Positions 1-11,993 of a stretch of 64,000 nt of DNA are shown here, piece after piece (positions within the stretch are counted from its first letter, which is position 1; the number at the start of each line of letters is the position of its first letter). Source of the stretch: Gentiana macrophylla (lineage: Eukaryota > Streptophyta > Magnoliopsida > Gentianales > Gentianaceae); assembly GCA_026214975.1 (NCBI GenBank), contig CM047808.1, positions 54,586,583 to 54,650,582 on the forward strand, in the 5' to 3' direction. The translations under genes were made by a program, and so were the position numbers. Under the pieces are notes generated by a model that worked only from the letters and a program-made list of their open reading frames with translations, did not search any database and was not told the origin of the DNA.

Positions 1-79
1 CTTTGTGGCAAAAGATGGTCCAAGGGTGAATTTTGGAAACAAGAATACACCTTGATACACAAGAGGATATGGAACACTT

Positions 80-1292
80 GTGAGAAATGGACTTACAATC
101 AAGAATGTTGCATATGTGGAAGGATCGCACTACAACTTGGCCGAGCCTTCGGACAATTCAGTGATATGGGATACAAGGTCACTTTTGACAAAAACAAGCA
201 GTATTGTCATTAGTGAAAGAGGTGATCAAGTTGTACTTGGCGGTAGAAGACAACAAAACATGTATGTTGTGGATTGGTCTATTGCAGTTCCAGAAACCTG
301 CCTGATTGTGCATACCAAGTCTGAACTCAACTGGTTATGGCACAAGAAGTTGAATCATTTAAACTTTGATGATATCAATCTGTTGGTGAAGACGAAGCTG
401 GTGATTGGTTTACCTGAGATCACATTCAAAAAGGATGCTATAGGTGATGCATGTCAGCAGGGTAAACAGATAAAGTCAAGCTTCAAGTCAAAAACCAAAC
501 AATCAACTAAAAGAGTGTTGGAGCTTATGCATATGGATCTTTTTGGACCAATAACTCCAACAAGTGTAACAGGAAAGAAATTTACCTTAGTGGTTGTGGA
601 TGATTATTCAAGGTACACTTGGGTGATATTTATGAACAAGAAAAGTGAAACACTCAAAAGCATGCCTAATCTTTTAAAGAGATTACAAAATGAGAAAGTT
701 TGACAGTAATAAAAATAAGATCGATCGAGTACTTGAATTTCTCAACAAAGTTATAAGAGAATATTGTGAATGTAATGGTGTACTACATCAACTTGTCATT
801 GCTTTGGTACACCTCAAAGAAAATGGGGTTCTTTGAAAGAAGAAACAGGACCTTAAAGGAAGCAGAAGGACAATGATTTGTGAAGCATTGCTACTGAAAG
901 ATATTGGAATTTGAAGCAATCAATACAAACATGTTATACACAAAATGTAACATCAAGTGAACAAAAAGTCATTAAAACTCCTTATGAGATTTGGAATGGA
1001 AGAAAACCAAATATATCCTATTTCCATCCATTTGGAAGTAAATGTTTTAATCTAAATCACAAAGTACATTTGAAGACATTTCAACAAAAGTCAGATGAAG
1101 GGATTTCTTGGGATATTCTTCAGTCAAAGAAGGCATTCAGTCTTGAACAAGAGGTCATCAAAACATGAAGAAACAATCCATGTTGTGTTTGATGAACCTA
1201 AGTTCACCGGTATGGAAGATGAAGATTGTGAACTCTTGAGAATCAACAAGTCACCGATCCGCATCGTGTTGAAGTTCGGAAAGATTCAATGA
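80..1292 (+). pseudogene. copia pol, gag-pre-integrase and integrase part (broken)
   Basis: The first segment (80-703) reads through a gag-pre-integrase domain: WLWHKKLNHLNFDDINLL supplies the two histidines of the HHCC zinc motif, though the following Cys pair is partly lost (DACQQGK). It is followed by the start of the integrase core, LMHMDLFGPITP, with the first catalytic Asp, and VVVDDYSRYTWVIF. From about 703 the frame is lost: the second Asp/Glu region at 704-910 survives only as scattered matches across frames, including a recognisable RRNRTL-like stretch near 839-852. The integrase C-terminal part (TPYEIWNGRKPNISYFHPFGSKCF) reappears at about 977-1050. Integrase would insert element cDNA into the genome; this copy cannot be functional. 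Confidence 0.8.
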
Positions 1293-1563
1293 CTTAAAAG
1301 TTTCGACATCGCCTCGCTTTGAACACCTGCTGGGTGACATTGCCGATGCAACAATCGAAGCTATTCAAGGATCTCGATGAACCCTCTCGTTGTTGAAGAA
1401 GCTACAAAGCAGACTCTCTATCAAGATGAGGTTCCCGATAATCAAACTAACCGTAATCCACAATGGTTAAGAAATCACCTCTTTGAACAAGTTATTGGCA
1501 ATGTACAACAAGGTGTAAGGACCGAAGACAACCGGAAGCTATGTTTACTGCTTTCTATCTCAA

Positions 1564-3095
1564 ATGGAACCAAAAGTTGTTGAAGAAGCAATTTCGCACC
1601 CAGATTGGATAATTGCTATGCAAGAAGAGTTAAATGAATTTGAAATAAATCAAGTTTGGACACTAGTTGAAAGGCCAAGTCATGCAAATATCATTGGTAC
1701 TAAGTGGGTTTACAGAAATAAACTTGATGAATCTGGTACCATTGTGAGGAATAAGGCCAGACTAGTTGCTAAAGGCTATTCTCAAGCAGAAGGAATAGAT
1801 TTTGATTAAACTTATGCACCTGTTGCAAGATTGGAAGGTATCAGATTATTCATGGCACATGCTGCATATAAGAACTTCAAGGTATATCAAATGGATGTCA
1901 AAAGTGCATTTTCGAATGGCATTCTAGAGGAGGAAGTGTATGTACAACAACCTCCTGGATTTGAAGTCAAAGATCAAGAAGATAAAGTGTATAGACTCAA
2001 CAAAGCACTTTATGGATTGAAACAAGCACCAAGAGCATGGTATGAGACTCTATCTCAATTCTTGGTGGATAATGGTTTTACAAAAGGTACCATTGATAAA
2101 AATCTTTTCAGAATCAATGAGAAGGACATCACCCTGCTGGTACAGATTTATGTTGATGACATAATCTTTGGTTCTGAAAATGTAGTGTTATGTGAAAAGT
2201 TTGCAAATCTAATGAAGAGCAAATTCCAAATGAGTATGATGGGAGAAATGAACTACTTTTTGGGATTGCAAGTTAAACAAATGAAAGACGGTATCTTCAT
2301 TCTTCAAACCATGTATACCAAGGAGTTGCTGAAGAAGTTTGGTATGGAAAACAACACCAAGATATCATCGCCAATGAGCACAAATATCAGATTGGATGAA
2401 GATATAGAAGGCAAAGATGTTGATCAGACTTTATACAAAAGGATGATAGGCAGTCTGCTGTACCTTACTGCCAGCAGACCTGATATATCCTTTGTTGTAG
2501 GTGTTTGTGCACGATTTCAATCTAAACCTAAAGAAAGTCACTTAGGTGCAGTCAAGAGAGTTCTCAAGTATCTTAAAGAAACTTTGGGAGTAGGGATATG
2601 GTATTCCAAGGATGGAAGCTTGAAAGTTATATCCTACTCATATTCTGATTATGCTGGATGCAAGATTGATAGAAAAAGCACTACAGGAACCTGTCAGTTG
2701 ATGGGAAGTAGACTGGTCTCCTGGTTCAGCAAGAAACATAATTCTATATCAACTTCCACTGCTGAGGTGAATACATTGTCTTCTTTGAAGTTCTTTGTGC
2801 ACAAATCTTGTGGTTAAGACAACAGTTAAGGGATTATGGAATTGAAGAAAAGGAAATTCCAATCATGTGTGACAACACAAGTGCAATTGCAATCACAGAA
2901 AATCCTTTCTTGCACTCAAGAACCAAGCATATTGATGTGAGACATCATTTTATAAGAGATCATGTTGAAAAGAAAGATGTGGTGGTTCTATATATCCCTA
3001 CTGAAAATCAACTTGCTGACTTTTTCACTAAACCACTTGATAGTGAAAGATTTGTCAAACTGAGGACTGAACTTGGAATTATAAAAGTTGACTGA
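1564..3095 (+). pseudogene. copia pol, reverse transcriptase and RNase H part (broken)
   Basis: Reverse transcriptase starts at about 1564 (WTLVERPSHANIIGTKWVYRNK) and continues to 2817, with the QMDVKSAF block and an intact catalytic YVDD in [13 protein letters not shown] (about 2149-2162). A TAA at 1807-1809 interrupts the block where this family usually has Glu before TYAPVAR, consistent with one substitution. RNase H follows ([33 protein letters not shown]) and shifts frame near 2808, continuing as [12 protein letters not shown] to the stop at 3095. The first Asp of the usual SDADYAG block appears to be Tyr (SYSDYAG). Between 1293 and 1563 only weak linker sequence is seen. Nonfunctional copy. 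Confidence 0.88.
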
Positions 3096-3120
3096 TAATT
3101 AGCAGTGTCCTGGAATTCAC

Positions 3121-3290
3121 CAAGGGGATTAGTCTTTGCTATGTTGGGTGAGCTCACTTTGCAGATTAGTCATTGGTATCAACAATTCCATGTACTTATG
3201 TTTGGACACTTGAGCAAATGAGGTTGCCAAGGGGATTGGTCTTTATCATGTTGGGTGAGCTCACTTGACAGATCAGTCATTGGTATTAAA
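3121..3290 (+). repeat. two-copy tandem repeat, period 107 bp
   Basis: A block beginning CAAGGGGATT and containing TGTTGGGTGAGCTCACTT and CAGTCATTGGTAT occurs at 3121 and again at 3228. The copies differ at several positions. It lies in the spacer between pol and the env-like ORF. Confidence 0.75.
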
Positions 3291-3299
3291 CTTCATCTT

Positions 3300-3766
3300 G
3301 TATTATCAATTGTTCAAAACAAGAAGAAATCAAGGGTCAGCAGAGTCACTTTAACAACAGCCTGCTGAACATATTTATCAGCAGATTGCTGAGCCAACAC
3401 TGCTGAGCCAACCCTGCTGAGGACAACCCTGCTGAATGGAACGTTACACAGTCAAACTTTATTAAAGTCAAAGAGCAATTGGCGGGATATTTATTATATC
3501 CATTATTACCATAGTTAACACGATCCAACGGTTACAAAACGTTATGAAGGAGTTATGGAACACGTGTCAAGACAGAAATCACTCAGATTAATCGTGGTTA
3601 ACATGGATGTACGTGCACTGACAGTTACAACTACCGTCTGTCTATATATACAGACCTACACACAGCAGATTCTCTCTACTTGCAAAATCTGCTTTATCAC
3701 TACGTTTTTACACTGTGTGAACACAGAATTACAATCTATCTTCTTCATCTTATTATTCACATAAAA
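3300..3766 (+). promoter_or_regulatory. spacer with TATA box upstream of the env-like ORF
   Basis: This stretch between pol and the env-like ORF carries no ORF of its own. It holds a cluster of CTGCTGA words at about 3360-3435 and a strong TATA-like sequence TCTATATATA at 3641-3650. The TATA box lies about 117 bp before the ATG at 3767, and the intervening sequence is pyrimidine-rich and resembles a 5' UTR. I infer a possible internal promoter for the env-like ORF; nothing in the sequence proves transcription. Confidence 0.45.
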
Positions 3767-6700
3767 ATGGCGGAAAAGGTTGATGTTCATATTGAGTCAA
3801 TCCAAAGTGTTAGAGGCTTCGTTGTTGATGCAAACAAAACAGATTTAGCTATCAACATTGGTAGAAAAATAAGGAGATATCTTTGATCTCGAGAATGTGT
3901 CTTTGAATATAAGATTGGAGACAATCTCATATACTAATGTTGTCAGTTTCTGGAGGAACATTCAAATAAAGGAAGGAACTGAAGCATTCAAAACGGCTGT
4001 GAATGGACAAGAAATAGAAATTTCCTCAAGTTTTCTGAGGGAAGTTTTTGGATTTGAAGAAGTATTGGATGGTCCAGTAAATCCTGAAGCAATGGGACTA
4101 TCCAAGATGGATTTTGTTGATCAAATCAAAATAGATGAAGCCACAAAATCCGTTCCAGGCATCAATTGCAGACATATTGGGAATGAGTACAGTCTACTGA
4201 GCAAACTCATTGCAAAGAACATACTTGGACTGGTTGGAAGCATGGACACTCTATCAGGACCCAAGATAGAGTTGATGATGATTATTTGCAGGAGCATGAG
4301 ATTTGATTGGGCTGGATACTTCATTCATTATATGAAGAAAGTAGCCAAGGAGGAAAGAGAAGGAAAGAGGAAGTCCAAGGCCTTGCCCATAGGATTGATG
4401 GTTCAGACCCTGCTGAATCATTTTGGAAATCCCTGATGTAGCACCTGAAAAGATAAATCAATCTAGATACAAGAAAGAGATTGATCAAGCTATTCCTGGT
4501 CTTGATGATGATAAGGAAGGTGTTGCGGAGGCAGGTGATAATGACAGTAATGGAGATGATGGTGATGCTGGTGGTGAGCAGGTCCAGCAAACTAAGAAGA
4601 AATCTACTAAACCTGCTGCACCAAAGAAGACCACTGAGAAAAGAAAGGCTGCAGATACAAGGAAGATTACTGAGATCTTAAAGCCTAAGAAGACAAAGAA
4701 GCAAGCAAAGACAGATCGGGTGTGTCTGCCGAGGAGTCCAAATGAATTTGAAGGTACTCGACCTCTATTTGTTGCGAGAAGAAGAAGCTGTTGTTGAGAT
4801 TACGAGGAAGAATGAAGGAAGCCGCCAGAAGAAGAGGAAGTCTACTGTGGTTGAAAAAGATGATGAGCCACTTTCCAAGAGAAGAAAAGAAATTATCCTC
4901 AAAAAGAAACATGCAAAGGGGAAAGAATTGAAAAACTTGGAGGCACAAAGAGTCCAAGAAGAAGCATCAGTAGAAGAGGATGAAAAGGCTATTAAGGCTG
5001 AGCCCTTAACTATCAGCAAGCCTGTGGAAATTACTGACTCCTCACCAGAAGAGGTTTCTAAGTCTACTGAAGCTGCACAGGTTATTGTTGAGCAATCTAT
5101 TGAAGATATCTGATCTCATCGAACTGAGCTCTTTGTAGTATCTACTGAAGAACCACAGCAAACCACTGAACCTGAACCTGCAGTGGAAGTTGAAGAATTG
5201 GTTGAAAACCCTGCAAGTGTTGCAAGAACTCAGGGGGAAGAGCAGTCTGCTGCTAACCCTGCTGATGAGCATGTAAGTCAGGGGGAACCAAGTGTTGAAC
5301 AAATGGAAGTAGTAGGCACAAATTTACAACCTCAGCAAACTACTGACTTTCAGACATCTGTTGAAGAAACAATGAACCTACTTGTTGGAACCTTTGGAGG
5401 TCAACAAGGCACTGAAGTTGCTCCCAGAAGATCTTTCATGCCCTTTGAAAGACATGTGAAAGAAAAGAAGAACACAGAAGAGTATGTAGATCCCAAACTT
5501 CAGCAAATTGCTGACTACTTCCAATGGAAGTTTGGTTTCTACAAGAGACAAAAGCCAGCTGCTGAACCTATGACAGATTTTGAAGAATGGGCTTTTGACA
5601 AGTTGGGAGTAGAGAATTTGTTGGACCTAGTTGATACCACTTTGCTGCAATCCAGATTGATGGACTTATTTGATGAACAACAGAAAGAGGAGGGTATCAA
5701 GTTTAGGGATCCAAGAGCTGACAATGATGATTCATCTTCATCATCAGATTCTAGAGGTGATTTTCCCTCTGGACCAGGAGGAACCAGTGGGACTGCAATA
5801 TTAATAGAACCACCTTCACAACAGCCCAGTGATACTGGTAAGTCTGCTGAGGGCCAGCAGACTGGAGAGATGGATGAGGATCTGCAGGATCTCACCATGG
5901 ATGATTTGGAGGCATTAATCAATGATGGAGTTAATTTAAGTGCTGGTAGGCTAGCTGATGAATCTGTTACATTCCATGTTGTAGATCCTACTGCACAAAC
6001 TGAAGCTGAACAGAGTGAGGATTTGAATGAAGAGAAGGTTACTGATTACAGTGAATCTAGTGCCAGCTCAGAAGAATCTATTGAATATCAAGATGGACTT
6101 GACTTTGAGGGCATTCTTACTAAAACTGCCATCATCCTGACCAAGATTGGTCATGCTAAAGGATTCCAAGTGGATAATGAGGCTATATTAAATCCACAAA
6201 GAGTTGAAGAGGAGGTACAGGTTCTTTGAGTTACAAGCAAAGACTGAACACAAAGTTGGAACAGGAGTGCAGTGTCTTTGAGTCTCAAACATCACCTGGA
6301 CAAAGGTTGGAACCTAATTTGGGTTTGGAGGAAACCCCAGTTGTTGTTGAAGAGGCTGTTGTAGTGGAGCCTCACAGAGACAAGACCACTTGAAGGAATA
6401 TATCGTGAGATCAGCATTAATGTGGATGAGCAAATTTCTTTGGACTATGACTTTAGTGATGAGGAGTTTCGAATGCCTGAAGAAGAGAATGTTAATGTTG
6501 ATCCCCCACAGGCATTTGTACCTATTTTTGAAGAACCAGCCCTTGATCCTATCTTGGAAGAATATCAAGGATCTAATCCTGCTGGATTAGATAGGAGTTG
6601 GGCATTGGTTGTGAGCAATCAGAGGCCACAGTACAATGTTAAGGAGCCTGCTGATGGAGCTACTGGTGGAAGAATGACCAGTGATGTGCCAGTTGAAGTT

Positions 6701-7729
6701 TTGAATGAGTTAAGGACTGTGAGGCATGATATGCAACATTTAAGAACTCAACTGGATAGACAAGAAGAGAGATTTGAAGAACTGATGAAAATGGTGAATG
6801 AAAACAGACAATCTATTGATACTGTTGCTTCAAACTTCACATCTACTCAAAATGCTTTGAATAATATGATGCTGGATGTGAGGGGAATCAAGCAAGGAAA
6901 TACTTTGAAAGAGAAGTTTATGAAAGACCGATTTATATCCATTCATCAGAAACTAGACAAGCTTGCTGAATCACCTAAGCCTGCTGAGGCTGCTGGAACA
7001 TCCCAACTTGCTGGATTGGATTCATAAGTTACTGAAAGGATCAATCTACTGGAAGAGACCCTGCAATCAAGGATTACTGCAATTGATACCAGAACTGAGA
7101 TTATGGAAGGACAACTGAATAATCCGGTAATCTCTCAGGAGGGTGTTCATGGCCTAATGTCCCGGTTTATTGATGATGTCACTAAGGGGGAAGAGGGCCA
7201 AACAACAGTAGCAAAAGAGGCTGCAAGACTCTTTGCAAAGAAAAGATGGGAGGATGAGACTAATGCTTACAGACAACATTCACCTGGCAGAGTTCAACTT
7301 ACTGATGATCTCCTCAGACAATACAAGAAAGAATACTACAACAGAAGGAAACCTTATCATGACAAGGGATATCATGAAGGTCTAAACTCTTTCTTGGGAT
7401 TAAAATTTTGGGAAGCAAGAGTCAAAGCCTTAAGGGAAACTTACAGAGGTGGAAGAGGTGGAAGAAGTGGCAGAGGTGATAGGACTTTGCCTATTACAAA
7501 AGCAAAGGACTCACTTGATGAATTCAAGGAACTTTACATGAAGTTTGGATTCAGAGTGAATCAAATTAATCTTCTCCTGCCTGAAGCATGGAAGTGGTGG
7601 AAAGAGGTCAATCCCTACATTGACTTTACACTGATTGAAAATGAATGGATGAGGGACATGATAGAAGAAATCAGGGCCTACCAAGAACAAGTGGAGAAGG
7701 CCAGAAAAGAAAGAGAAAGAAGACAGTAG
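3767..7729 (+). pseudogene. env-like ORF of SIRE-type element (broken, coiled-coil protein)
   Basis: This long coding region sits between pol and the polypurine tract, where SIRE/Maximus elements keep their env-like ORF. It opens with MAEKVDVHIESIQSVRGFVV. Then comes a conserved-looking globular part (3897-4436, FWRNIQIKEGTEAF ... ELMMIICRSMRFDWAGYFIHYMKK) resembling the domain often annotated as putative plant transposon protein. A Lys-rich, nuclear-localisation-like stretch follows (about 4590-4720), then a long acidic disordered region (4742-6229). A coiled-coil-like part at 6690-6900 precedes a C-terminal region with a GGRGGRSGRG motif. No clear membrane segment or signal peptide is visible, so env is a positional name only. 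Breaks: frameshifts near 3885, 4430 and 4730, TGA at 5111, stops and frameshifts at 6227-6400, TAA at 7025. Most of the region from 4742 onward is one reading frame apart from these. Confidence 0.7.
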
Positions 7730-7879
7730 ATCAGCATACATTAACTGCATTTTGTTTTTGTTGACTCTAGACTGTAATATCTTTGAACAAATGATTATAA
7801 TGAAAGATGACTATATTTAATCTGTTTTTGTTTTTATCTTTTTGCTTTGCTGCTAGGTGAGGGTAGTGGCATCATCACC

Positions 7880-7893
7880 AAAAAGGGGGAAAT
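7880..7893 (+). other. polypurine tract
   Basis: AAAAAGGGGGAAAT lies directly before the 3' LTR. It primes plus-strand DNA synthesis in LTR retrotransposons. The preceding TCATCACC is also typical of SIRE elements. Confidence 0.8.
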
Positions 7894-9601
7894 TCTTGGA
7901 CTTATTTCTATGTTTTGATGATGAGTCCGACTAGCTGTTTATAGTGCAAAGGCAAAAGATGTCTAGATCAAATGTATAGGTTTATTAGAGTTTGATTTAT
8001 GAATAGGTTTGATCAAACAAGCACTGTAAAGGTCAGCTGATTTATATCAGCAGACTGGTTCATATCAGTAGGGTAGATAGGTCTGTAGACTAGTCAAGAA
8101 CCTGCTGAAGACTGAAGGCTGAGGGTTCAAACTCAGTTACAAAAGGCTAAGGGATCAAACTTAGTAATTTAAGTCAAGGATATGGAATCAGAATTTAGGC
8201 AAGTCTGTGATGACCTAAACTGATTACATATACCTTGTGTACAAGGTCTAAGTTCCATAAGTTGGATGATGTTTGGAACTTGGTTATAATTAAAAAGGTG
8301 TAATCTAAATTCACAAATAAAAGTTAGATAAAAGAAATCAGCTGCTTTGTATTTTATACACAAAGAAATTGTCGTTCAAATAGATGATGGATATCTCAGC
8401 AGACTAATGAACCTGCTGATGATATACCTCGATTAAATCAAGATTATATTGGAAGATTACATGGATATGGACAGCCAACTACCTCTGACTTATCAAGCAA
8501 ATCAAAGGCTGAGATTAAAAGGACGTTGGTATGATCCAGATTTTTATCCAATAGTTATAAGTCAAAGGTGTGATCGATTTGCCTTTGTCAAAAGGAATTT
8601 CGACGATGTCGATCCTATGAATAGTGACAGAATGCAAATCAGATGGGACAAAAACAAGGAACGGTTACATTTGAATTTCAAATACAAGTCACTTGCATTC
8701 TTGCCTATAAATAGAGGACTTTCAACTCAGAAACAACATGATGATTGATAGAATTTGAAGAACTTTAAAGAGGTAATTCTGAGCTGAAAAACACCCTGCT
8801 GAACTTACTAAACTCAAAGCTACTGATCCAGAAAGATTCTTCAAGTGTATTCAGCATTCAAGCTACATCAAGAATACACACTTGAAGACTGCAAGCTGCT
8901 GATTATTTCATCCTAATCAAGCTGCTGCAACTGAATCATTTATTTGATTCAATCTTTATTTTATAAAGAACCTCTTGAAGACAGTGAATCACGGTTGTGT
9001 GAAAGGTCATTTGTTTGTGGTGGCGCTGGTGAAGAGGCAATCCTACCCTTCAAGGACCAAAGGAAGACTCGGGAGCGACAATCCTACCTGCTCCCGCCAG
9101 ATTTGTGAAGCCATAGTTATTGGTGAAGGACAAGCAACTTAGGAATCTTTGTAATCGCAATATCAAAGATCTCTAGTGAATTTCCTCCAACATCACAGGA
9201 GAAGTGTGGATCGACTGACAGATTACACCACCTGGAACCACTATAAAATCTCGCCTACTTACTTTCAAAGATTTACATTCTCGCACTTAGTTTATTTTAC
9301 ACATCAACCTCTTGAATCTAGCAAATGAAATCACACACACTACACTAATGAGTATCTAATACTCAAATTATCATATTTAACAACAAGTATTAAGGCTTAA
9401 TTTTGATATTATTCCATTGCACAAATTCAAAGAATCTCAACTATATCTGTAGACTACCTTTTATCAAGAAAGCTACTAAGGTATCGTGAGACTCATCAAG
9501 TATCGCAGATCAAGTTGCGAAATTTGTTAACTCCAAAGTTTTAAGTGTTAAGTTTATTCACCCCCTCTAAACTTAACCAAAGATTTTACAAGGGACCAAC
9601 A
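7894..9601 (+). repeat. 3' LTR of the SIRE-like element
   Basis: The LTR starts at TCTTGG (a probable mutated TGTTGG) just after the polypurine tract and ends AGGGACCAACA at 9601. A TATA box, CTATAAATAG, is at 8705-8714. The reverse complement of the same LTR family appears at 45159-46743, which supports both boundaries: that copy ends with the matching TTGGTCCCTTG and shares the block near 9540-9590. A plus-strand fragment is at 44359-45158. Confidence 0.85.
8705..8714 (+). promoter_or_regulatory. LTR TATA box
   Basis: CTATAAATAG in the middle of the 3' LTR. Equivalent TATA boxes occur in the related LTR copies at 45051-45060 (plus) and 45940-45949 (minus). Confidence 0.65.
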
Positions 9602-10159
9602 CTTTGGAACCTCATGTTATGCTATGAACATAATATGATAGTTAGCTAGGGCTAATAATGGAATGAATTAATAAAAGACGGCGTTGATTTTATTTCTTTA
9701 TGAGACCGACGTTATACGATCTTCTACGCATTACTAAGTACTTATGTACTTACCCCGTTACTTTATGTTTGTCTTTCTCTTTACCCAAATAAGATGAACA
9801 GGTTGCTATTGATGACGAGTTCTTCGACGATGACGTGTGAGGAGGAGCTCTTGAAGACCTAGTTTCTTTAGTTTTGGTTTCTTTCAATAAAGTTGTTGAT
9901 TCAAGTTCAAACAACGTTGTCATTCTTTTGGACTAGTACCGTTTGAGTTCTATTGGATTTGAAAGTTGGATAATTTAGTTTTCACAGCACTGAAAGCCGT
10001 GTGTTCTATCTTTAGTATTCCGACTCGTTTTATCTTCCGCGTCATTTTAGTTCTGATGTATGACGTAAGGCATACATATATTATTGAATTTATTTGATAA
10101 TATTTGTGCCTAGCACTCTTTCCGGATAAGGACTCGGTGTCCGGAAACGGGGGGTTACA
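9602..10159 (+). repeat. 3' remnant of a gypsy (chromovirus-type) LTR
   Basis: This piece ends with TCCGGATAAGGACTCGGTGT followed by a CCGG/CGG-rich GGTTACA terminus, the same ending as the chromovirus LTRs at 27181 and 37382. It also shares the block near GATGACGACG, TGAGGAGGA and GAAGAC with 26810-26860. Its 5' part is missing because the SIRE-like element is inserted into it; the rest should lie before the window. It is a diverged relative, not the same copy. Confidence 0.65.
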
Positions 10160-10495
10160 ATTGCAACGATCGACAAGTAACACGAGCTGCAACTAAAACA
10201 AAATCCCAAGAAAAGATACACAAGGATGAATAGACATTCAACTATTACAAACCATTTTTAATCACATTCCTAAGGCTCAACTAGCACAAACTGTTAGAAA
10301 GGGGAAAAGAAGATTCTCTACCATTATTACAGCAAAATAAAAGAAAGATTGACTTCAACTTCTTCAACTTCAAGAAACGCTCTTAATTGATATCGAACTC
10401 AACCTAGGATTCATTCCCCCTTCGTAGCATTCCTCAGGGGTGACTTTAATCATACCTTTTGGTTCTCTCCTCTCGGCCTCATCCCTCTCGATCAG

Positions 10496-10820
10496 TTATT
10501 GTACTTGATGTTCTGAGTTTCGTATAGAAGCTAGCATTGTCGTAGTGTAATTACGAAACTCTTGAGTATTCTCTTGGATAATTTTTAGATGTTGCTCAAT
10601 CATTTTCTCCATGTAAGTCTCTGATTCTTGAGGCGGTGGTGGAAGTGTATCGATTTGTTGATCAACGTAACTTGGGACATTCCCCCGCTCATTTCCATAT
10701 GATGCTACATGGGTTGAATTGATAAAATGGCTGTATTTCGTAACCCATAGCACCATTATTGTAACATCCGAATGAGTAAGGATAAGAGCCGTAATTTCCA
10801 TTCGGATTCATCATCTGTAC
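10496..10820 (-). pseudogene. gag-like fragment of the Athila-like remnant
   Basis: On the minus strand from about 10815 an Asn/Tyr/Gly-rich frame (MMNPNGNYGSYPYSFGCYNN) begins about 170 nt after the primer-binding site, then shifts into a second frame. That second frame reads YVDQQIDTLPPPPQESETYMEKMIEQHLKIIQENTQEF, a short helical, Gln-rich stretch. The placement and composition suit a retrotransposon gag N-terminus or middle, but no zinc knuckle or catalytic motif is present. Assignment rests mainly on context. Confidence 0.4.
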
Positions 10821-10983
10821 ACTAGGGAAACAACACGGACACAATCACGGTATTTAGTCACTACAACTACCGGAGTAGGTGGGGTGACTCACAAACAACA
10901 ACAAAGAAATGAAAAACAAATAACAAGTAAAATAAATGACTTAATCCTAAGAATTCAACTAACTCATAGATATCAACCGGATT

Positions 10984-11000
10984 CCTTGGTAACAGCGCCA
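10984..11000 (-). other. primer-binding site (TGGCGC type)
   Basis: The minus strand reads TGGCGCTGTTACCAAGG, close to the TGGCGCCGTTGCCGGGG-type site of Athila elements. It lies 7 nt from the inferred LTR end (LTR minus-strand end ...GGCCATCA at 11008). Confidence 0.65.
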
Positions 11001-11007
11001 AAAAACT

Positions 11008-11990
11008 TGATGGCCATTTTACACTAAACCCAATTGTAACCGGCAGGGTACCGAGTCGGTTATACTATAAATGGCGAGCAAGGTCGTATCTCACAGGGAA
11101 TGTGAGAAAGTATCAATGTCGGTATTGTTGCTAGTTTAGGTCAACATTATTACGAGACATGGTGATTTGTTAGATCACCGGTTTTACATACTAATTATCC
11201 ACGAAATAAAAGAGTTTAAACTATGAAAATAGAGATATCCGAGCTATGGTCCAATCTAATACTCACAAACCCCAGCTAAATTCAGAAGTGTTTTTTGACC
11301 TACATAAACGTTCTCGATGTCATTCGTTGGGTGTCGTTTCCTAATTATGAGAATATACACCATACAATAATCTACCCTCCTATGTCAGGTTCAACAGTCC
11401 ACTGGCCGGAATTAACAGACCTAACTCGGTCTATGTTTAGTGAAATGCTCAATAATGTCAATATTAACCTCATACATGAAACAAAATCTGAACAACTCAG
11501 TCGTTTTATAGGGTGATCCTAGAATCCCGATTCCCGTATCCTCTTGCAAAATATGTTTATAAAGACGATACGTGATATACGATTATCAAATGGCCAATTC
11601 AACAAACATGATTAAGAATATGTTCTAAAGTACATTAACATCGAGAATCAATAATCAAAACTTCAAGAACACCTCAATCAACAAACTAGGGTTCGATTTC
11701 GAAGATTATAGCATAACTCGGCTATATAACAATTACTTATTATACCAAGAAAACAACAAGAAATCATCGATGAAAATAAGCATACAATCAAAAAGAAGAT
11801 AAAAAAGGTATCTTTATTGACAGTAAAGCTAGAACATCCAACAAGAAGAAAACCGAAAGTAGTTTACAGAATCAACTCCAAAATACAGTAACTAAGATCG
11901 ATCCAAGCTTGATTCTACAAAAGATATGTTAATATTAGCTTACAAACTACATTAATGGTGATTGGAAGGTGAAAAGGCATATATACAGTG
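11008..11990 (-). repeat. LTR of the Athila-like remnant
   Basis: On the minus strand it ends ...AAATGGCCATCA, directly before the primer-binding site. Near that end it contains ACATTCCCTGTGAGATACGA, the CCCTGTG block shared with other Athila/TAT LTRs in this window (15558 and 21537). The outer boundary is uncertain to about 10 bp because the TAT-type LTR abuts it. The plus-strand reading frame inside is not a gene. Confidence 0.55.
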
Positions 11991-11993
11991 ATA

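Larger units (their letters stand above)
1..9601 (+). mobile_element. SIRE/Maximus-like Ty1/copia retrotransposon, 3' part
   Basis: Copia domain order on the plus strand: end of protease and gag-pre-integrase, integrase, reverse transcriptase, RNase H, then a spacer, a long env-like ORF, a polypurine tract and a 3' LTR ending in CCAACA at 9601. The 5' LTR, gag and most of protease lie before the window. An env-like ORF between pol and the 3' LTR and an LTR of about 1.7 kb are hallmarks of the SIRE/Maximus lineage. The element is dead: there are several stops and frameshifts in both pol and the env-like ORF. It is inserted in an old gypsy LTR, whose 3' part continues at 9602. Confidence 0.85.
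10160..11990 (-). mobile_element. Athila-like gypsy remnant, minus strand
   Basis: Read on the minus strand this gives an LTR (11990 down to 11008), a primer-binding site TGGCGCTGTTACCAAGG (11000-10984), which is the TGGCGCC-type site of Athila/TAT elements, and about 0.8 kb of internal sequence. The internal part includes a broken gag-like frame. The rest of the element and its other LTR are not seen. The TAT-type LTR begins immediately next to it at 11994. Confidence 0.6.

Noticed and set aside
3346..3764. Short ORFs on both strands in the spacer before the env-like ORF
   Set aside because: No similarity between the SIRE copies at protein level and no conserved motif; the TATA and leader interpretation fits better.
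11295..11516. 73-codon plus-strand ORF
   Set aside because: It lies within the minus-strand Athila-like LTR, with no domain and no neighbours of its own.
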